From NCBI GenBank assembly GCA_048013815.1, contig CM106586.1, positions 23,250,001-23,314,000 on the forward strand: DNA of 64,000 nt, given 5' to 3'. How positions within the stretch are numbered: the first letter of the stretch is position 1; each line of letters begins with the position of its first letter. The stretch comes from Setoptus koraiensis (taxonomy: Eukaryota; Arthropoda). Positions 1 to 11,822 of this stretch are shown piece after piece. The translations under genes and the position numbers were made by a program. The notes below the pieces were generated by a model that saw nothing but the letters and a program-made list of their open reading frames with translations, did not search any database and was not told the origin of the DNA.

Positions 1-3000
1 AAACGCACACAGACGCACAGTTGGCTGTGCTTGCCTGTTTGCCAGCATTACCATACAAGTCGAATTGGCCTCTGGAGCAGCACTTGACTAGTGGCACTAG
101 CAGTCTTCACTGGTACAGCAGTCTTGTACAGCAGTGGTATTGCAGTGAAATTCTGCCACCAACTTGCAGCGCCCGTTGGTGCTGCGCAGAGGCACAAAAT
201 GTGCGCTTTCTTAATCTGTGAGCCTCGCTCCTAACGATCCTTTGTTAGAGTGTTCTGCGTGATATCAGCGCAACGCAGGCACACGATGTTCGTTTTGGCA
301 CATCTTGTGCATTTGAATCATTCCAAGGAGTTGTAGTGCAGCACTTGAAGCTCAAGTCTTGGACGTTTCATTCTAGCTTTTTCGAAAAGAAATCAACGAG
401 AGAGGCGCCACACTGCTTCCTCGATGCAACACAACAGTGAGCTGAATCGTTTGCTCGGATAGTGGCGCGACTCGCGCGAGTGAACAAGTCAAAAAAGAAG
501 AAACATCCATCGGAACAGCACTGCATTGACCGGTGTATGCTTGTGCGATCGCAACGCCTCAAGCGGAATTTCCCTGCGATGTTGTTTGCATGCAATTCCG
601 TTGCAGAGAGCGCACACTGTACAATGGTACACGACTGTACGGTATACATGGTGAGGAACAAACAATGAAAAAGTTGTACGGAAAATGAAAAAACGAACAC
701 ACTCACTTGGCGCCCCTTTGGTTATTTATTGTTGAATATGGAAACAGGGTGCAACAAGAGATAGACCACAAACTGGCAAGGATTTAGTTTATTATTGAAC
801 TCTCGTTTGCATCGCGCTGTACTTTGTGTTTGCCGTTTGTGTCACATTACAGTGTAATTTCGAACGCTTGTTCTCCGCTAGAACTTGTGCCACTCTTGTC
901 GGCAACTTACTTTGTGAGCGCCTCACCCGTCCGACACACACACCCCTCTTTTCGAGCAGCGGCTCGCGACCGACCGACTTATCTACGACACCGAATGGTC
1001 CTATCACCGACCGACGCACCGGCCTTGCGAAGGGCCGCCCGACCCGCGCACCGAATGGCCTTGCTGGACGTCCGGCCTCCGAGCTAGTTTCGAGTGCCCG
1101 AGTTCGCGAGCGAAAGGAGGAAGATCCCGACAATCCGCAATTATCGTCGTTATCATTCCATTTTGTTGGCGCTCGAGATTTGTACGCGAGCACCGGACCA
1201 TTTACAATTGCTGGCCGGATTCCAAGTAACAAGCTCGTTGAATTGCAACAAGTCCTACATGGCCCCCATGTGTACATGGCTCATGTAGTATGGGGCATCC
1301 AAGTGTGTTATTGGCGGCAGTACTACATGCATCACTGTTTGTGTGTGTGTCCAGTCTTTTATTATGTAATTACTGCAAATCATTGGTGTCATAAACAATG
1401 GAGCAACGGTACGGGATTAACTATATGGCTGCAAACAACACTAATTAGAATCACATGTCCGACCAACGATACAATAAACAAGTAACTTAATTGCTCACAA
1501 CATTCTAATAGCCAAAGAGCTGTCCCTAAGTACCATTGGCACAAACTCACAATCAATCACAATCATAAACAAGTGCATATTACAAGTGTCCGGCGATTCC
1601 GTGCGCGATAATCTGTTGGGTGTCGACCAACTTTTGATAAGTCGGCTCAACACACCGGCACACAGGATTCCTATGATAGCAAATCTCTTGTATGTCGATG
1701 TATACATTATCACACATTATCCATCCAGATCGACATGTTTTCGCTTGTTGGCCAAGTTGTTAACTTGTTACTACGACTGGCGAGTTGTGTTGTTAACAAC
1801 TTGTTGTTTTCTCGTATCAACTTCAATTTAAGCACGTAGCCATATCACTTATTAAGTTTAACTTGTTGCCATCGCTTCCAACCAATGTACAGCGCTAACT
1901 GATAGTTGATTACCGCCAATTGCCATTAGAAGACAAAATTTATGATCGAAACAACGCGTTTATTGTTGTCTGTCAGCGGAGCCGAGTCGGTCTCCTAAGA
2001 GTGTTATACCACTGATGAATCCTATCCACTATGACCCACCCACCAAACAATTCCAACCAAATCTACGAGTCCGTGGTACCACAATTTGTGAATTTGTCCC
2101 TTTCTTGCCCACCACTCTTGTATGACCTCTACTGAGGGGCATCGATGCTATAGAACGAACGTCCATGTGCACTCTATCTTTCTACAATTGTTAACGCTGA
2201 ATTGGAGGCATTAGGATTAATTTGTTTTTATACTTACTTACAGAGCCCCTACTTGGCTCACCGAAGCGCCTCTGGCTAACCATAACGTCCGAGAGACCAT
2301 AACTCTCACGTGGGAAAACACATTAATGTCATACAAATGTGCATGGTTGCCTCGTTTAAGTTGGTGAAAGAGCTTCTTGTTTTCAATATTATCGACTGCT
2401 CCACATTTCACTGTTTCACAACACGTGCTCTCTACTAAAAGAGCGACAACAGGGGCTGGACGGTGTATACTGAAGCTTGTTGGCGTATTTCTGGTTGAAA
2501 TGTGTGTATTTGAAATGGGCCAATTCTCACGATAGCGGACGTTTTATTGATTGTCTCTGCATTATACAATAGCAGTATTGTTCGAGCGTCAAGTGAATCC
2601 TCTTGCGTGGTTATCATGTTATTGTCATTGGACAGTCGTGAATGGCTAACAAGAGCGGTCGATTCATTTGTATAAGTTTGTATTCACAAAAAGAACACAT
2701 TGTATTTGGATTCTCTATAAGGGACCAGAAGTATCATGAGCGATGCGAGGTTATTGTGATCGATGGGGCTAGCTCTGGGGAGGCGATGTGTTCTCACTCA
2801 CAATGCGTATGTTTGTCTAACAAGTGTTGTAACTTACAACTTGAAAGTGCGCCGCCGAGGCGGCCTGAAAAACGAGCGGAAATCCAGCGGAAAAAACGCT
2901 ATGCCCAAAACCCGTGCCATATGCTTACCATGAGGCTGACGAAAAGTTGGCGCTAGACTCCGGAGAGCAAGCTCCTGAGAAACGGCTCTCACATCTGAAG

Positions 3001-3261
3001 AAGCCACGCAATGAGAGCCCAAACACCCAAGTGGCAGAGAATAAATGGAGTTCTAAATAAAGATTATGGGTGTTGTAGCGACCAGACGTGATGTCTAATC
3101 AGCGATTGATAACAAATCAACAAGAGAAAAAAAGAAGAAGAAAAAACGTAACACTCGTCGAGACACTGACGCGAGCGCCCCTCGTGTCTGTTTCTCGAAC
3201 TGCGGCCAGAGGTAGTGTTCGGGCAGTAAGGGCAGCACACACGGCTTATTGACAAAATGGC
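1..3261. other. Gene-free flank
   Basis: No open frame here carries a domain or composition that I recognise. The longest ones, near 792-1485 on both strands, are low-complexity Arg/Pro/Ala translations of a GC-rich patch with short internal repeats such as CACCGAATGG. A small inverted repeat (GGCTCTCA at 2983-2990, TGAGAGCC at 3012-3019) lies near the right end. The stretch could be intergenic DNA or the distal upstream region of the aminopeptidase gene. Confidence 0.5.
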
Positions 3262-3623
3262 ACTGCCTATTGCCTATTGCCTATTGCCCGAATGGCAATA
3301 AGGGCAATAGTGGCAATAGTGGCAATAAGGGCAATAAGGGCAATAAGGGCAATAGTGGGAGTGAGGGAGTGAACGGGAGAACATGGGAGAACACGGGAGA
3401 GAATGGGAGCGGCGTCCCGGCAGCCTGTCCCGCGGCTTCTCTCCCCACCATTCTCTCCCATGTTCTCCCATGTTCTCCCGTTCACTCCCTCACTCCCACT
3501 ATTGCCCTTATTGCCCTTATTGCCCTTATTGCTACTATTGCCACTATTGCCCTTATTGCCATTCGGGCAATAGGCGGGCAATAAGCAGCGCCCTTATTGC
3601 CCGGGCAATAGGCCTATTGCCCG
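3262..3623. repeat. Large foldback built from GGCAATA units
   Basis: Two arms of 127 bp (3280-3406 and 3448-3574) are reverse complements with about two mismatches, separated by a 41-nt GC-rich loop. Each arm is a short array of 9-nt units (GGCAATAAG / GGCAATAGT) followed by a GGGAG-rich segment. Three further CCTATTG units flank the left arm. On the right, a smaller inverted repeat (3576-3586 with 3592-3602) and a perfect 22-bp palindrome (3602-3623) reuse the same unit in both orientations. Because of the symmetry, both strands give almost the same GNKGNSGN / TIALIALIA translation, so open frames here are not genes. No transposase or target-site duplication was recognised. Confidence 0.85.
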
Positions 3624-3925
3624 CACACTAGCCAGAGGTATCGGCAGATTTCCACCCAGTACTACACACTGTGAGGCTCACAGTGTGAGCGTTTTTCCCT
3701 ATGTCCTTTTGCTAAGTTCATTTTTATTCCGCCAGAAGCGCGCATAATAACTATTTAAACCGGCTGTTTTGAGTCTTGCATCTCGATTTCAAGGAAAAAA
3801 AACCGAAAGTATCCACTCACATTTTATAGTATTAATTTGTCAGACCAAAATAGCATTCTTATGTATGATTTCCGGCACTAACAAAGTCATTCTCACTAGA
3901 ATACAAACCAAAACAGTACTCCATC
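3624..3925. other. Upstream region of the aminopeptidase gene
   Basis: No gene lies in this 302-bp stretch. It holds a perfect hairpin at 3665-3687 (CACACTGTGA, 3-nt loop GGC, TCACAGTGTG) about 240 bp before the start codon. No clear TATA box is seen; the nearest AT-rich block is ATTTAAA near 3752. The promoter of the aminopeptidase gene presumably lies here, but I cannot place a transcription start. Confidence 0.45.
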
Positions 3926-6541
3926 ATGGTTCTTCAACAGGTTTTTGATGATAGAAAATTCACTGGGATTCGTCTGCCCACAACGTGCAGACCCATTACT
4001 TACTCGTTGACTTTGGAGCCGGATTTGAAAGCTTTCACCTTCAGAGGGTCGGTAGGGATTGATGTGGAAGTGACCGAAGCATTAAATCAAATTGTTTTGA
4101 ACGCTGTCGATCTCAACTTCCAAAGTGCCTCTTATATAGCCGATGGCGAAACATTTGAGGTCAGCCGTGTAATATTAAGCAATCAAACGGAGACAGCTAT
4201 TCTCACATTCGGCAAGCCACTCAAGCCGGGCGCTGGCAAACTTAATATAACATTTGATGGGACACTCAACGATAAACTGAGAGGCTTCTATCGAAGTAAA
4301 TACGTCGCCCCTAACGGCGAAGAAAGATATGCAGCCGTTACTCAATTTGCACCAGCTGATGCAAGGCGCGCTTTCCCTTGTTGGGACGAGCCGGCCATTA
4401 AAGCTAAATTTGATATAACTCTCGTGGTTGACACTCAACGTGCTGCATTGTCAAACATGGTCACTATTCAAGAGAATACCATTGCCGATGGTAAAAAAGT
4501 TGTTAGGTTCGGCACTACTCCAATCATGTCGACTTACCTGGTTGCGTGTGTTGTAGGAGAGTTTGATCATGTCGAAGACGTTTGCAAAAATAGACCCATT
4601 CGAGTCTTCACACAGCCGGGCAAACGAGAACTGGGAAGGTTCGCTTTGGATGTGGCTGTCAAATCTATTCTATACTACGAAGAATACTTTGCAGTGCCAT
4701 ACCCACTACCAAAAATGGATCTCGTTGCGATACCCGATTTTTTATTTGGTGCTATGGAAAATTGGGGTTTAGTCACGTACAGAGAGGTGCGCCTTCTCGT
4801 TGATCCAAAAAACACATCTACTCAAACGAAACAGTCTGTAGCTTTGGTGGTTGCTCATGAAATCGCCCACCAGTGGTTTGGTAATCTGGTTACGATGGAA
4901 TGGTGGACACATCTGTGGCTAAATGAAGGATTCGCATCTTTTATGGAATATTTATGTGTAGACCACATATTTCCTGAGTATGATATCTGGTCTCAATTTG
5001 TTACAGATGAATACGCTAGAGCATTGGAGTTAGATGCGCTCCATAACAGTCATCCAATAGAAGTGCCTATCGATCACCCCTCAGAGATCGCCGCTATTTT
5101 CGATGATATCTCTTACAAAAAAGGATCGTCGGTAATAAGAATGCTGCATAACTACATTTCGAATGAATGCTTTAGGTCTGGTATGAAAGACTACCTGACA
5201 AAGTTTGCATACAGTAATACTTCGACTGAACACTTGTGGGGCGCGTTGGAGGCTGCTAGCTCTAAGCCAGTCACCAAAGTGATGACTCAATGGACAAAGC
5301 AGATGGGCTTTCCATGGTTATCGGTGACATGTAGAAACGAGGGTGCGTGTACGGTTGTCAAAGTAAATCAAAGCAAATTCGCTTCTGATGGTAAAATCTC
5401 ACCCGAAGAAAGCAAATTGACTTGGATGATACCGGTCGCAGTTAGCACGGGTGCTTCTCCTAGTGAGACAGCAAAAGAAGTTCTATTAGAGAAGGCGTGC
5501 GATGAAATCGAACTTGAAAATGTCGGCGACAACTGGATCAAGTTTAATCCAGGTACCGTTGGACTGTATCGAACTGCTTATTCGCAAGAAATGATCAAGA
5601 AATTTTTGCCAGCAATATCCGACAAAACTTTACCACCGTTAGACCGATTTGGTATACAGAGCGACTATTTTGCTCTTTGCCAAGCTGGTGCTGTTTCAAC
5701 AGTCGAACTGCTCCAATTACTAAGTGCGTTCTCCAGCGAGAATAATTACACAGTCTGGTCTTCAATCGACCGCTGTCTAGGCCGGCTCAATATACTGTTC
5801 TCCCATACTGATTTTCAGGATCTGTTCCATAGTTACGGTCGTGAATTATATTATGGGATCTTTCGTAAACTTACTTGGACGTCGTCTTCCGATGAAAAAC
5901 ACACGGACTCTTTGTCTCGAGCCTTGGTCATTGGTCGTCTCGTTTCATTCGACGATCAAGGAGTTATAACTGAAGCCAAAAAACGTTTCTCCGATCACGT
6001 CAGCGGGACCTCCCTGATACCCGCTGACCTGAGGAGCGCAGTCTATAAGGCGGTTGCCGCTCACGGTGATGACGAAATGTTTGAATCCATCTTTAAAATT
6101 TATCGGCAGTCTGATCTCCAAGAGGAGAAGAATCGGGCTGCTACGGCCCTTGGCTATTCCAAGGATACAGCCCGCATAAAGCGAGTAATTGAATTCGCCA
6201 TGTCCGACGAAGTGAGGAATCAAGACAAGGTGTCCGTCATCATATCTGTAGCGATGACCACGAAAGGTCGTGAAGCAGTTTGGGAACTTTTTACAACACG
6301 TGCAAAGGATTTGAAAGAACGTTACGCCGGAGGAATTCTCATGAATCAACTGATTAAACATTCATTTGAAAATTTGGCCAGCGAAACAAGCGCTTTGCAG
6401 GTATCTCACTTCTTCACTGAGAACAAATTCCCCGGATCAGAGCGAGCTATTCAGCAAACAGTTGAAACTATTCGCTTGAACGCGGAATGGCTTTCGAGAG
6501 ACAGCGCTGCAACAAAAGCTTTCCTCGCTGCCTCTAGTTAG
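3926..6541 (+). CDS. Npepps: Puromycin-sensitive aminopeptidase (M1 zinc metallopeptidase)
   Basis: A complete 871-residue, intronless M1 aminopeptidase that removes N-terminal residues from peptides. The exopeptidase recognition motif GAMEN is at residues 275-279. The zinc site HEIAH (311-315) is followed after 18 residues by Glu334, giving HEXXHX18E, and the transition-state Tyr is probably Tyr397 in SYKKGSS. There is no signal peptide or membrane anchor, and the N-terminus (RLPTTCRPITYSLTLEPDL) matches the cytosolic PSA branch rather than membrane aminopeptidase N. The C-terminal ERAP1-like helical domain is present and length is normal for the family. The first Met gives the usual short leader before the conserved RLP, so I keep it. 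The gene converges on unc-13, with 234 bp between stop codons. All catalytic residues are intact. Confidence 0.96.
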   Translation: MVLQQVFDDRKFTGIRLPTTCRPITYSLTLEPDLKAFTFRGSVGIDVEVTEALNQIVLNAVDLNFQSASYIADGETFEVSRVILSNQTETAILTFGKPLKPGAGKLNITFDGTLNDKLRGFYRSKYVAPNGEERYAAVTQFAPADARRAFPCWDEPAIKAKFDITLVVDTQRAALSNMVTIQENTIADGKKVVRFGTTPIMSTYLVACVVGEFDHVEDVCKNRPIRVFTQPGKRELGRFALDVAVKSILYYEEYFAVPYPLPKMDLVAIPDFLFGAMENWGLVTYREVRLLVDPKNTSTQTKQSVALVVAHEIAHQWFGNLVTMEWWTHLWLNEGFASFMEYLCVDHIFPEYDIWSQFVTDEYARALELDALHNSHPIEVPIDHPSEIAAIFDDISYKKGSSVIRMLHNYISNECFRSGMKDYLTKFAYSNTSTEHLWGALEAASSKPVTKVMTQWTKQMGFPWLSVTCRNEGACTVVKVNQSKFASDGKISPEESKLTWMIPVAVSTGASPSETAKEVLLEKACDEIELENVGDNWIKFNPGTVGLYRTAYSQEMIKKFLPAISDKTLPPLDRFGIQSDYFALCQAGAVSTVELLQLLSAFSSENNYTVWSSIDRCLGRLNILFSHTDFQDLFHSYGRELYYGIFRKLTWTSSSDEKHTDSLSRALVIGRLVSFDDQGVITEAKKRFSDHVSGTSLIPADLRSAVYKAVAAHGDDEMFESIFKIYRQSDLQEEKNRAATALGYSKDTARIKRVIEFAMSDEVRNQDKVSVIISVAMTTKGREAVWELFTTRAKDLKERYAGGILMNQLIKHSFENLASETSALQVSHFFTENKFPGSERAIQQTVETIRLNAEWLSRDSAATKAFLAASS

Positions 6542-6686
6542 AGTCTAATTTGTCCTCAGAAATTCCCTCTTCCTCATCTCAACTCTGAAAAGTTCGACGT
6601 CCTCACATGTTGGCGTTGGATGTAGACGATGAATTAAGGAATATGAGACAAATGTGCTGTAATTATTCAGTTATTATTCTTCGCTT

Positions 6687-6692
6687 TTTATT
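6687..6692 (-). terminator. Poly(A) signal of unc-13
   Basis: AATAAA on the minus strand about 85 nt beyond the unc-13 stop codon. The convergent aminopeptidase gene has only the weaker ATTAAA at 6735-6740, so the two transcripts may overlap by tens of bases. Confidence 0.6.
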
Positions 6693-6775
6693 TTCTTCAA
6701 AATTATTGATTATTTATGAGAGCAGATATCTCATATTAAATTAAGTTAAAATAGTTGTGTGTTATGCTAACTGTT

Positions 6776-9700
6776 TCACTCTTGTTCGGTGAGCATTTTC
6801 TTCAATGAAAATGTTTTCAATTCAACAAACTCTTTGGCCACCTCATCGTTAGTTCTCTGCGACAATATCCTCAGCACCGTCCAACCCGTTTCGTCCATGT
6901 GTATTCTCTTGCCTAACGGTACCCAACCGGCTGCACTATTCTGGCCTAGTACATCCTTCATCTGAAGAATGGCCACACCAACAGGTCTGTGTTCTCTTAG
7001 TAAACAATAATCCTTGACCACAACGTGCAACTCGTAGCATTTTGGTTCTTCCTCGTTGCCAATTGGACTAGAGACAATAATGAATGGATAGATTCGTGAT
7101 GAAATGAAATATCGGGAATAACGGAGAATGAGTGTTAGATATAGCTGATCGTTTGTAGTTGAAGGTTAGTTGTTGGGTAAATCAAAATTTGACAGAATAC
7201 GGAATAAGTACTTACAAGACAAATGTTTCATTGTATTTGGGCGACCAACTGCCACTCTTTGATTTGGTGGCGTATTTTCGTTTCTTATCACTCAAATGTG
7301 GACCAATAAGATTGACCTCAACGAAAGGCTTGAAGCTGACATTTTTGGACCATTTCAATTCACTGCAGCCAATTATTTTCACCGTAACCTTGTGTTCGCC
7401 ACTGCCCGGATGCGTAGATAAATCCACTTGAATGTGTATCTCGCCCATACTGTCTTCTTGAGCTGGAAGATCTTGTTTGTTCTGAGTGGTCACAAATGTC
7501 TTGATGAGTGTATCTGTTGTTTGTGTATACAAAGATAATGCGTGTTTCAATGATTGCAATTCGGCGCTTTTCTCTAGGAAGGCTTTCTTAAGACCGTTGC
7601 CATTAGCAAAGAAGTATTGCTTAATTGATTCCAATGCAAAATCCAGCACCATACATTGTTTCATTGAGAGATTTCTCTCAAATTGAAGCGCCTCAACGAC
7701 ACCCAAGGCACCTGGCAATTTGTTTGTGTTGACATAGTTCCTATAGAGTCGAGACACGTCTTCTATTTTGGTGTTGGGCAAATTATGCAATAGTGTCTTC
7801 TCTGTCATAGGTGGCAAAACAATTGATTTTTCCAATGAGTGAATGGCCAATTTCCATAATTCTTTGAGCAATCGCTTGAGTACGGGTCGCTCGCAGAATT
7901 GTGCTAGCATGTGCAGTTTTTCGTCAAGCAATTTCATCAATGGATCCGATATGTGATCGGCGGCCGCCTCAATCTCTTGATTGTTCATGAGGAAACCCGG
8001 TCCGACGCCATTGTTGGCAGCTTGGGCCCCCGTTTGATTGGCCACAGCGCCAGGACCGTTGGCTATGGATCCTCTGAGTTGAGACAGTAGCATGCCCATG
8101 TCGTGCACACTTTGCTTGATGACGGGCTTCATGCTCTTGGAGAAAATGGCACTCAATTCGTCGAGAACCTGATTGAGGGCCGTCTGAAGATCCTTGAGAA
8201 TGTTGGCCGCGTCGGCCTCTAATTGGGCGCCGCCCATTGATTCAAACATTTTCTCTAGCTGAACGCGCATCTGTTGTATGTTGTTCATTAGAATGCAGGC
8301 CGTTTTCTCTTGGGCAACATAATTTGGAAATTCCTTTTTCAATATATCCGCGTAGGCCGTCAACACTTTCACTATGGTCTTTGCAAAGCGCTTCATATAA
8401 CGCTTTACAATTTCCGGATCGGGACATTCCAATTTACTGATGACATCGAAGCATTGTGTTAATTGTGTAAATATATCTACAACACTATTTGAGAATAGAG
8501 TGTGCTCTGAGCTTTGTGGGAAACCATCGTTTTTATCACGTAAAAAGGCACTATTTAAATATTCTAAACTAACGTCGTCGTTTTCATTTAGCCACTGCAT
8601 CACAAATGGCTCAAACCAAGTGGGATATTCGGGAACTTCGTCTATCAATTGTGGTACGTCCTTACAATAGGTATTATAGAACCATTTCACTTTAAAATGC
8701 AAATTCATGTAAGCGGAACTCTTGCACAATCTATGCTGCTCGTGTTCCTCCAAGGCAAATTTCATATCTATGGCAAACAATGACCACATTGTGGCCGCAG
8801 ACAAGTGACCAATATTTAGCTCCTGGGGAAACTGGCTCAATACGGGCGCGTAGCTCTTCTTGTCCTCGTCTATAACGCTGACCATTAGATCTACTAGACT
8901 GTGCCAAAAGTCCAAATTGGACAAACTGGGTCCGTGCTCCTGTTCGGTTGTTTCCTTTTTGCCGTCCTTATTGTCTTGCTTGTCCGCGCTAGTCTGGCCG
9001 TCCATTTGAAATTCGCTACAATTCTCAAACAAAAACTGATAAGTGGACCTCAGACACGCCTTGGCGCAATCTTTCACGACGGAACTGGCTCTAGGCGGAC
9101 TGGACAATTCTTGTACTTTCATGCGGAAAAAAGTGATACTGGTCAGCAGATCCACGGTGGACTTGAGATCCTGCAATCGTTCTGTGTTTGAGGCCGGAAA
9201 GTTGTTCTATTTTGGTGACAGCATTTGAAATTGATTGGTTCAAAAAACAACAACAATTAGATTCAGCACATTCGCTCCTGTGATCAATTCAATCAGTCTC
9301 TTTGGGGGCCAGCAAGGGCCTACTTACCCTGTACATGGACAGGTCAATTCTGAGCGAGTTGTGCAACTGGTCCAACAATTTGACGAATTTGTCTTTCTGT
9401 TATTGGATAATGATAATAATTATGATAATAAGAAAGGAAAATGTTCAATGGGGGCCCCTTGATGTGAGAATTGTGCGCGACAATATGATGATTTATGGGC
9501 TACTTACGCCAAAGTTGGAGGCCGCAAATCGGTCGCTGGCGCTCACGGCCGACGAGGCCGCCGTGTGAGCGTAGTAGGCATTTATGTTGGCCAAAAGGGT
9601 TGACATAACGGCCGGCACGCCCGAACAAAGGTACTTGGTGGACAGACAATGGAAGTGGCTGTTTGTCGTGTGTGTGTGTGTTATTTCATTTCCGGTATTG

Positions 9701-11822
9701 GGCCGTTGCGTTTGCACCAGAGTTGTTGTGCATAATGTCGGCAGCCGATGGCAAGCAAGCAAGATAATAGAGTTTGATTGAATTTGTGTTCCATATCAGC
9801 GTCCAATTAGCGATCAATAGTGGATTGGAGTGGCACCATTTTGTTGTCGGTTGGGCGCGTTAGTGCCAGGTGAAATGGCGAGGTGATATGATACGATTGT
9901 CGGGCAAGAAAGAGTTACATTTATATGCATTTATTAGATTAGTGTGATACACAGTTGCGTGACGGACCGATCTAATGATGCCTGTGAGCCTATTGTGGGC
10001 TCGCCACTGGTGCTTTATTGATTTAATAAAACACAAACACAACCATAAAAGACCAGCCAGCGAGTGTGTATAATTAGATTATAGTTGCAGCGGTAGGCTG
10101 GCAGCCAACACTAATTACTTACGTCATAGCTTGAAATATGGACTCAACTCCGTAGCGCATGGCAAATTCGTCTATAACATCTTGCGCCGGATACTCAAAA
10201 TAGGTTTTCCACGAGTCCTCTGACTGGCTCTGATTATCGGTATGGTTGTCGTTGTTTGGCGCAGATAAGAGATAAAAGAGAAAGCGAATTATCGCATGGT
10301 ATGAGTTTTGGGTTAGCGTAAATTAGTGTTGCTCGTAGCGATGCATAGTTGGCCATTAATCGCAGTCAGCCAGCCAGCCACTAGGGGCCCCAAGAGCCGT
10401 CCAGCCCGCCAGACACCTCTGACCAGCCGGCCCTGATGTTTATATCGAGCCTGGCGAGCTTACATCAGGTTGATATTAATATTATGGCTTTGGATGGGCG
10501 TGTGGGGCGTCAACTTACATTATCAATCTTGGGCAACTTAACTCCATTATCGACACTTTGCTCGTGGAATATATTCTGTGTGTATGTGTGTGTTTGTTGA
10601 TAAATCGATAGGTAAACGCGGATTGTGTTTAAGGGTTAGTGTTTGCACAACCTATCAATTACTATTACTTTCACTATGTCTAGTGTCCACTAGCTATCTG
10701 CTGGACAGGCCAGGCACTTACCTCGTGCAAACAGGTGTACTGGATATGATATGGGGCCACTTTCTCTTCGCCTTTTATTTCCACGTTTATGTGCAAACGG
10801 ATGGCGCCCGACACGGCCGATTTATCTGTTCGTTTTTCCAGATTGTACCAGACGTCCATTTCGCCACTCAATGTTCTCACTTCTATGATGGTTTGACCCA
10901 AGAAATCATCCGATTCTCTAGTTAATTTTTGCCTTAGGCGCGACTTGAGATCGTTGTCTTCATCCCAAACGCGCACCTTTATACGATCAGATGAATTATG
11001 GCACTCGAAGGAGAATTTCTCATTCCACACAGGATTGAGATCTTGACTAATGGTCTTTGTTCGTTTCTTTGTTTTGCCCACTTGACAAGTGACATAGGGA
11101 TCACTAGTGCCGCCCTTGTCCTTAGCTATCAATCCTTGGGCACATTTAACCGTTATGGCAATCTTGGCCGACCATTTACTGGTGCCATCTAGCACGCTCT
11201 GTTTCACTGCCTTCATGTGGCCAGCGTGTGATTTTTCATCCACCTTGAACACTTCGCGTATTAATTCAAATATTTCCGGTTTCTCTTGTTCCCTAATGCG
11301 CATTCTCTCTTTCATGGCCATTATAATATTGTTGGCTCTGTCCTCGGCGCCGTGTTTGCTTGATTTTTCCGCAGCCCGTTGCAAACAATCGGCATTCAGT
11401 AGATCTTTGCATTTCTCGTGACATTTAACACCGCACTCGCTGCATCGCACCCCCTGACGACTGATGCCCCACAAGAAACCCTCGCATTCGTAACAATACG
11501 TGGGCCCTGTTGCTGTCCAGGCGGCGAAATTGTGCGGCGTTGTGTCCGAAATGGGATATATCAGACCCTGCAAGGCCTTCTTGTAGACGTGCATCTTGAG
11601 CTCCTCGTCGTTTAGCGACGCCCTGGGCATTGCCGAGGCCAGGCCCGCGTTGGCGCGCTTATTGGCGGCCATGGTTTTGAGTACGAGCTCGCTCACCAGA
11701 GGTATCGACTTCTTTCTGGGCCGCATGTTTGTCAGTGGATCGATGCCCGAAAAGAAGGGATTGTCGCCCGAGCGCGACCAGAGGCTCTTGTTTCCATCGC
11801 AACTGCTTTGACGGGCTCCGCT
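6776..11822 (-). CDS. unc-13: unc-13 / Munc13, shared C-terminal exons (C1-C2B-MUN-C2C)
   Basis: Seven exons code the vesicle-priming core that opens syntaxin and drives SNARE assembly at presynaptic active zones: 11822-10722, 10575-10519, 10229-10123, 9658-9508, 9396-9328, 9206-7216 and 7067-6776. All junctions are GT-AG, phases agree, and together they give 1255 residues. Counting from 11822, the C1 domain (about 97-146) has the full H-X12-C-X2-C-X13-C-X2-C-X4-H-X2-C-X7-C zinc pattern for diacylglycerol. C2B (about 217-332) keeps the Ca-binding Asp residues (AKDK, SDPY, WDEDND). The MUN domain fills the 1991-nt exon. C2C lacks Ca ligands, and the end [19 protein letters not shown] is typical. 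The first exon opens [15 protein letters not shown] in phase 0 after AG, which matches Munc13 just after its calmodulin site, so upstream N-terminal exons are required. Confidence 0.95.
9659..10122. other. unc-13 intron of 464 nt
   Basis: Intron between the [19 protein letters not shown] exon and the exon encoding [19 protein letters not shown]. The donor GTAAGT is at 10122-10117 and the acceptor CAG ends at 9659. I see no exon, RNA gene or repeat in it. The other introns of the shared region are short: 7068-7215, 9207-9327, 9397-9507, 10230-10518 and 10576-10721. Confidence 0.8.

Noticed and set aside
826-1485. A 219-codon plus-strand frame and an overlapping 161-codon minus-strand frame
   Set aside because: Compositionally Arg/Pro/Ser-rich, no domain, and overlapping each other over a GC-rich local repeat.
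3249-3584. Opposed frames of 104-111 codons with GNKGNSGN and IALIATIA repeats
   Set aside because: Both are translations of the same inverted repeat; the foldback symmetry makes both strands open.
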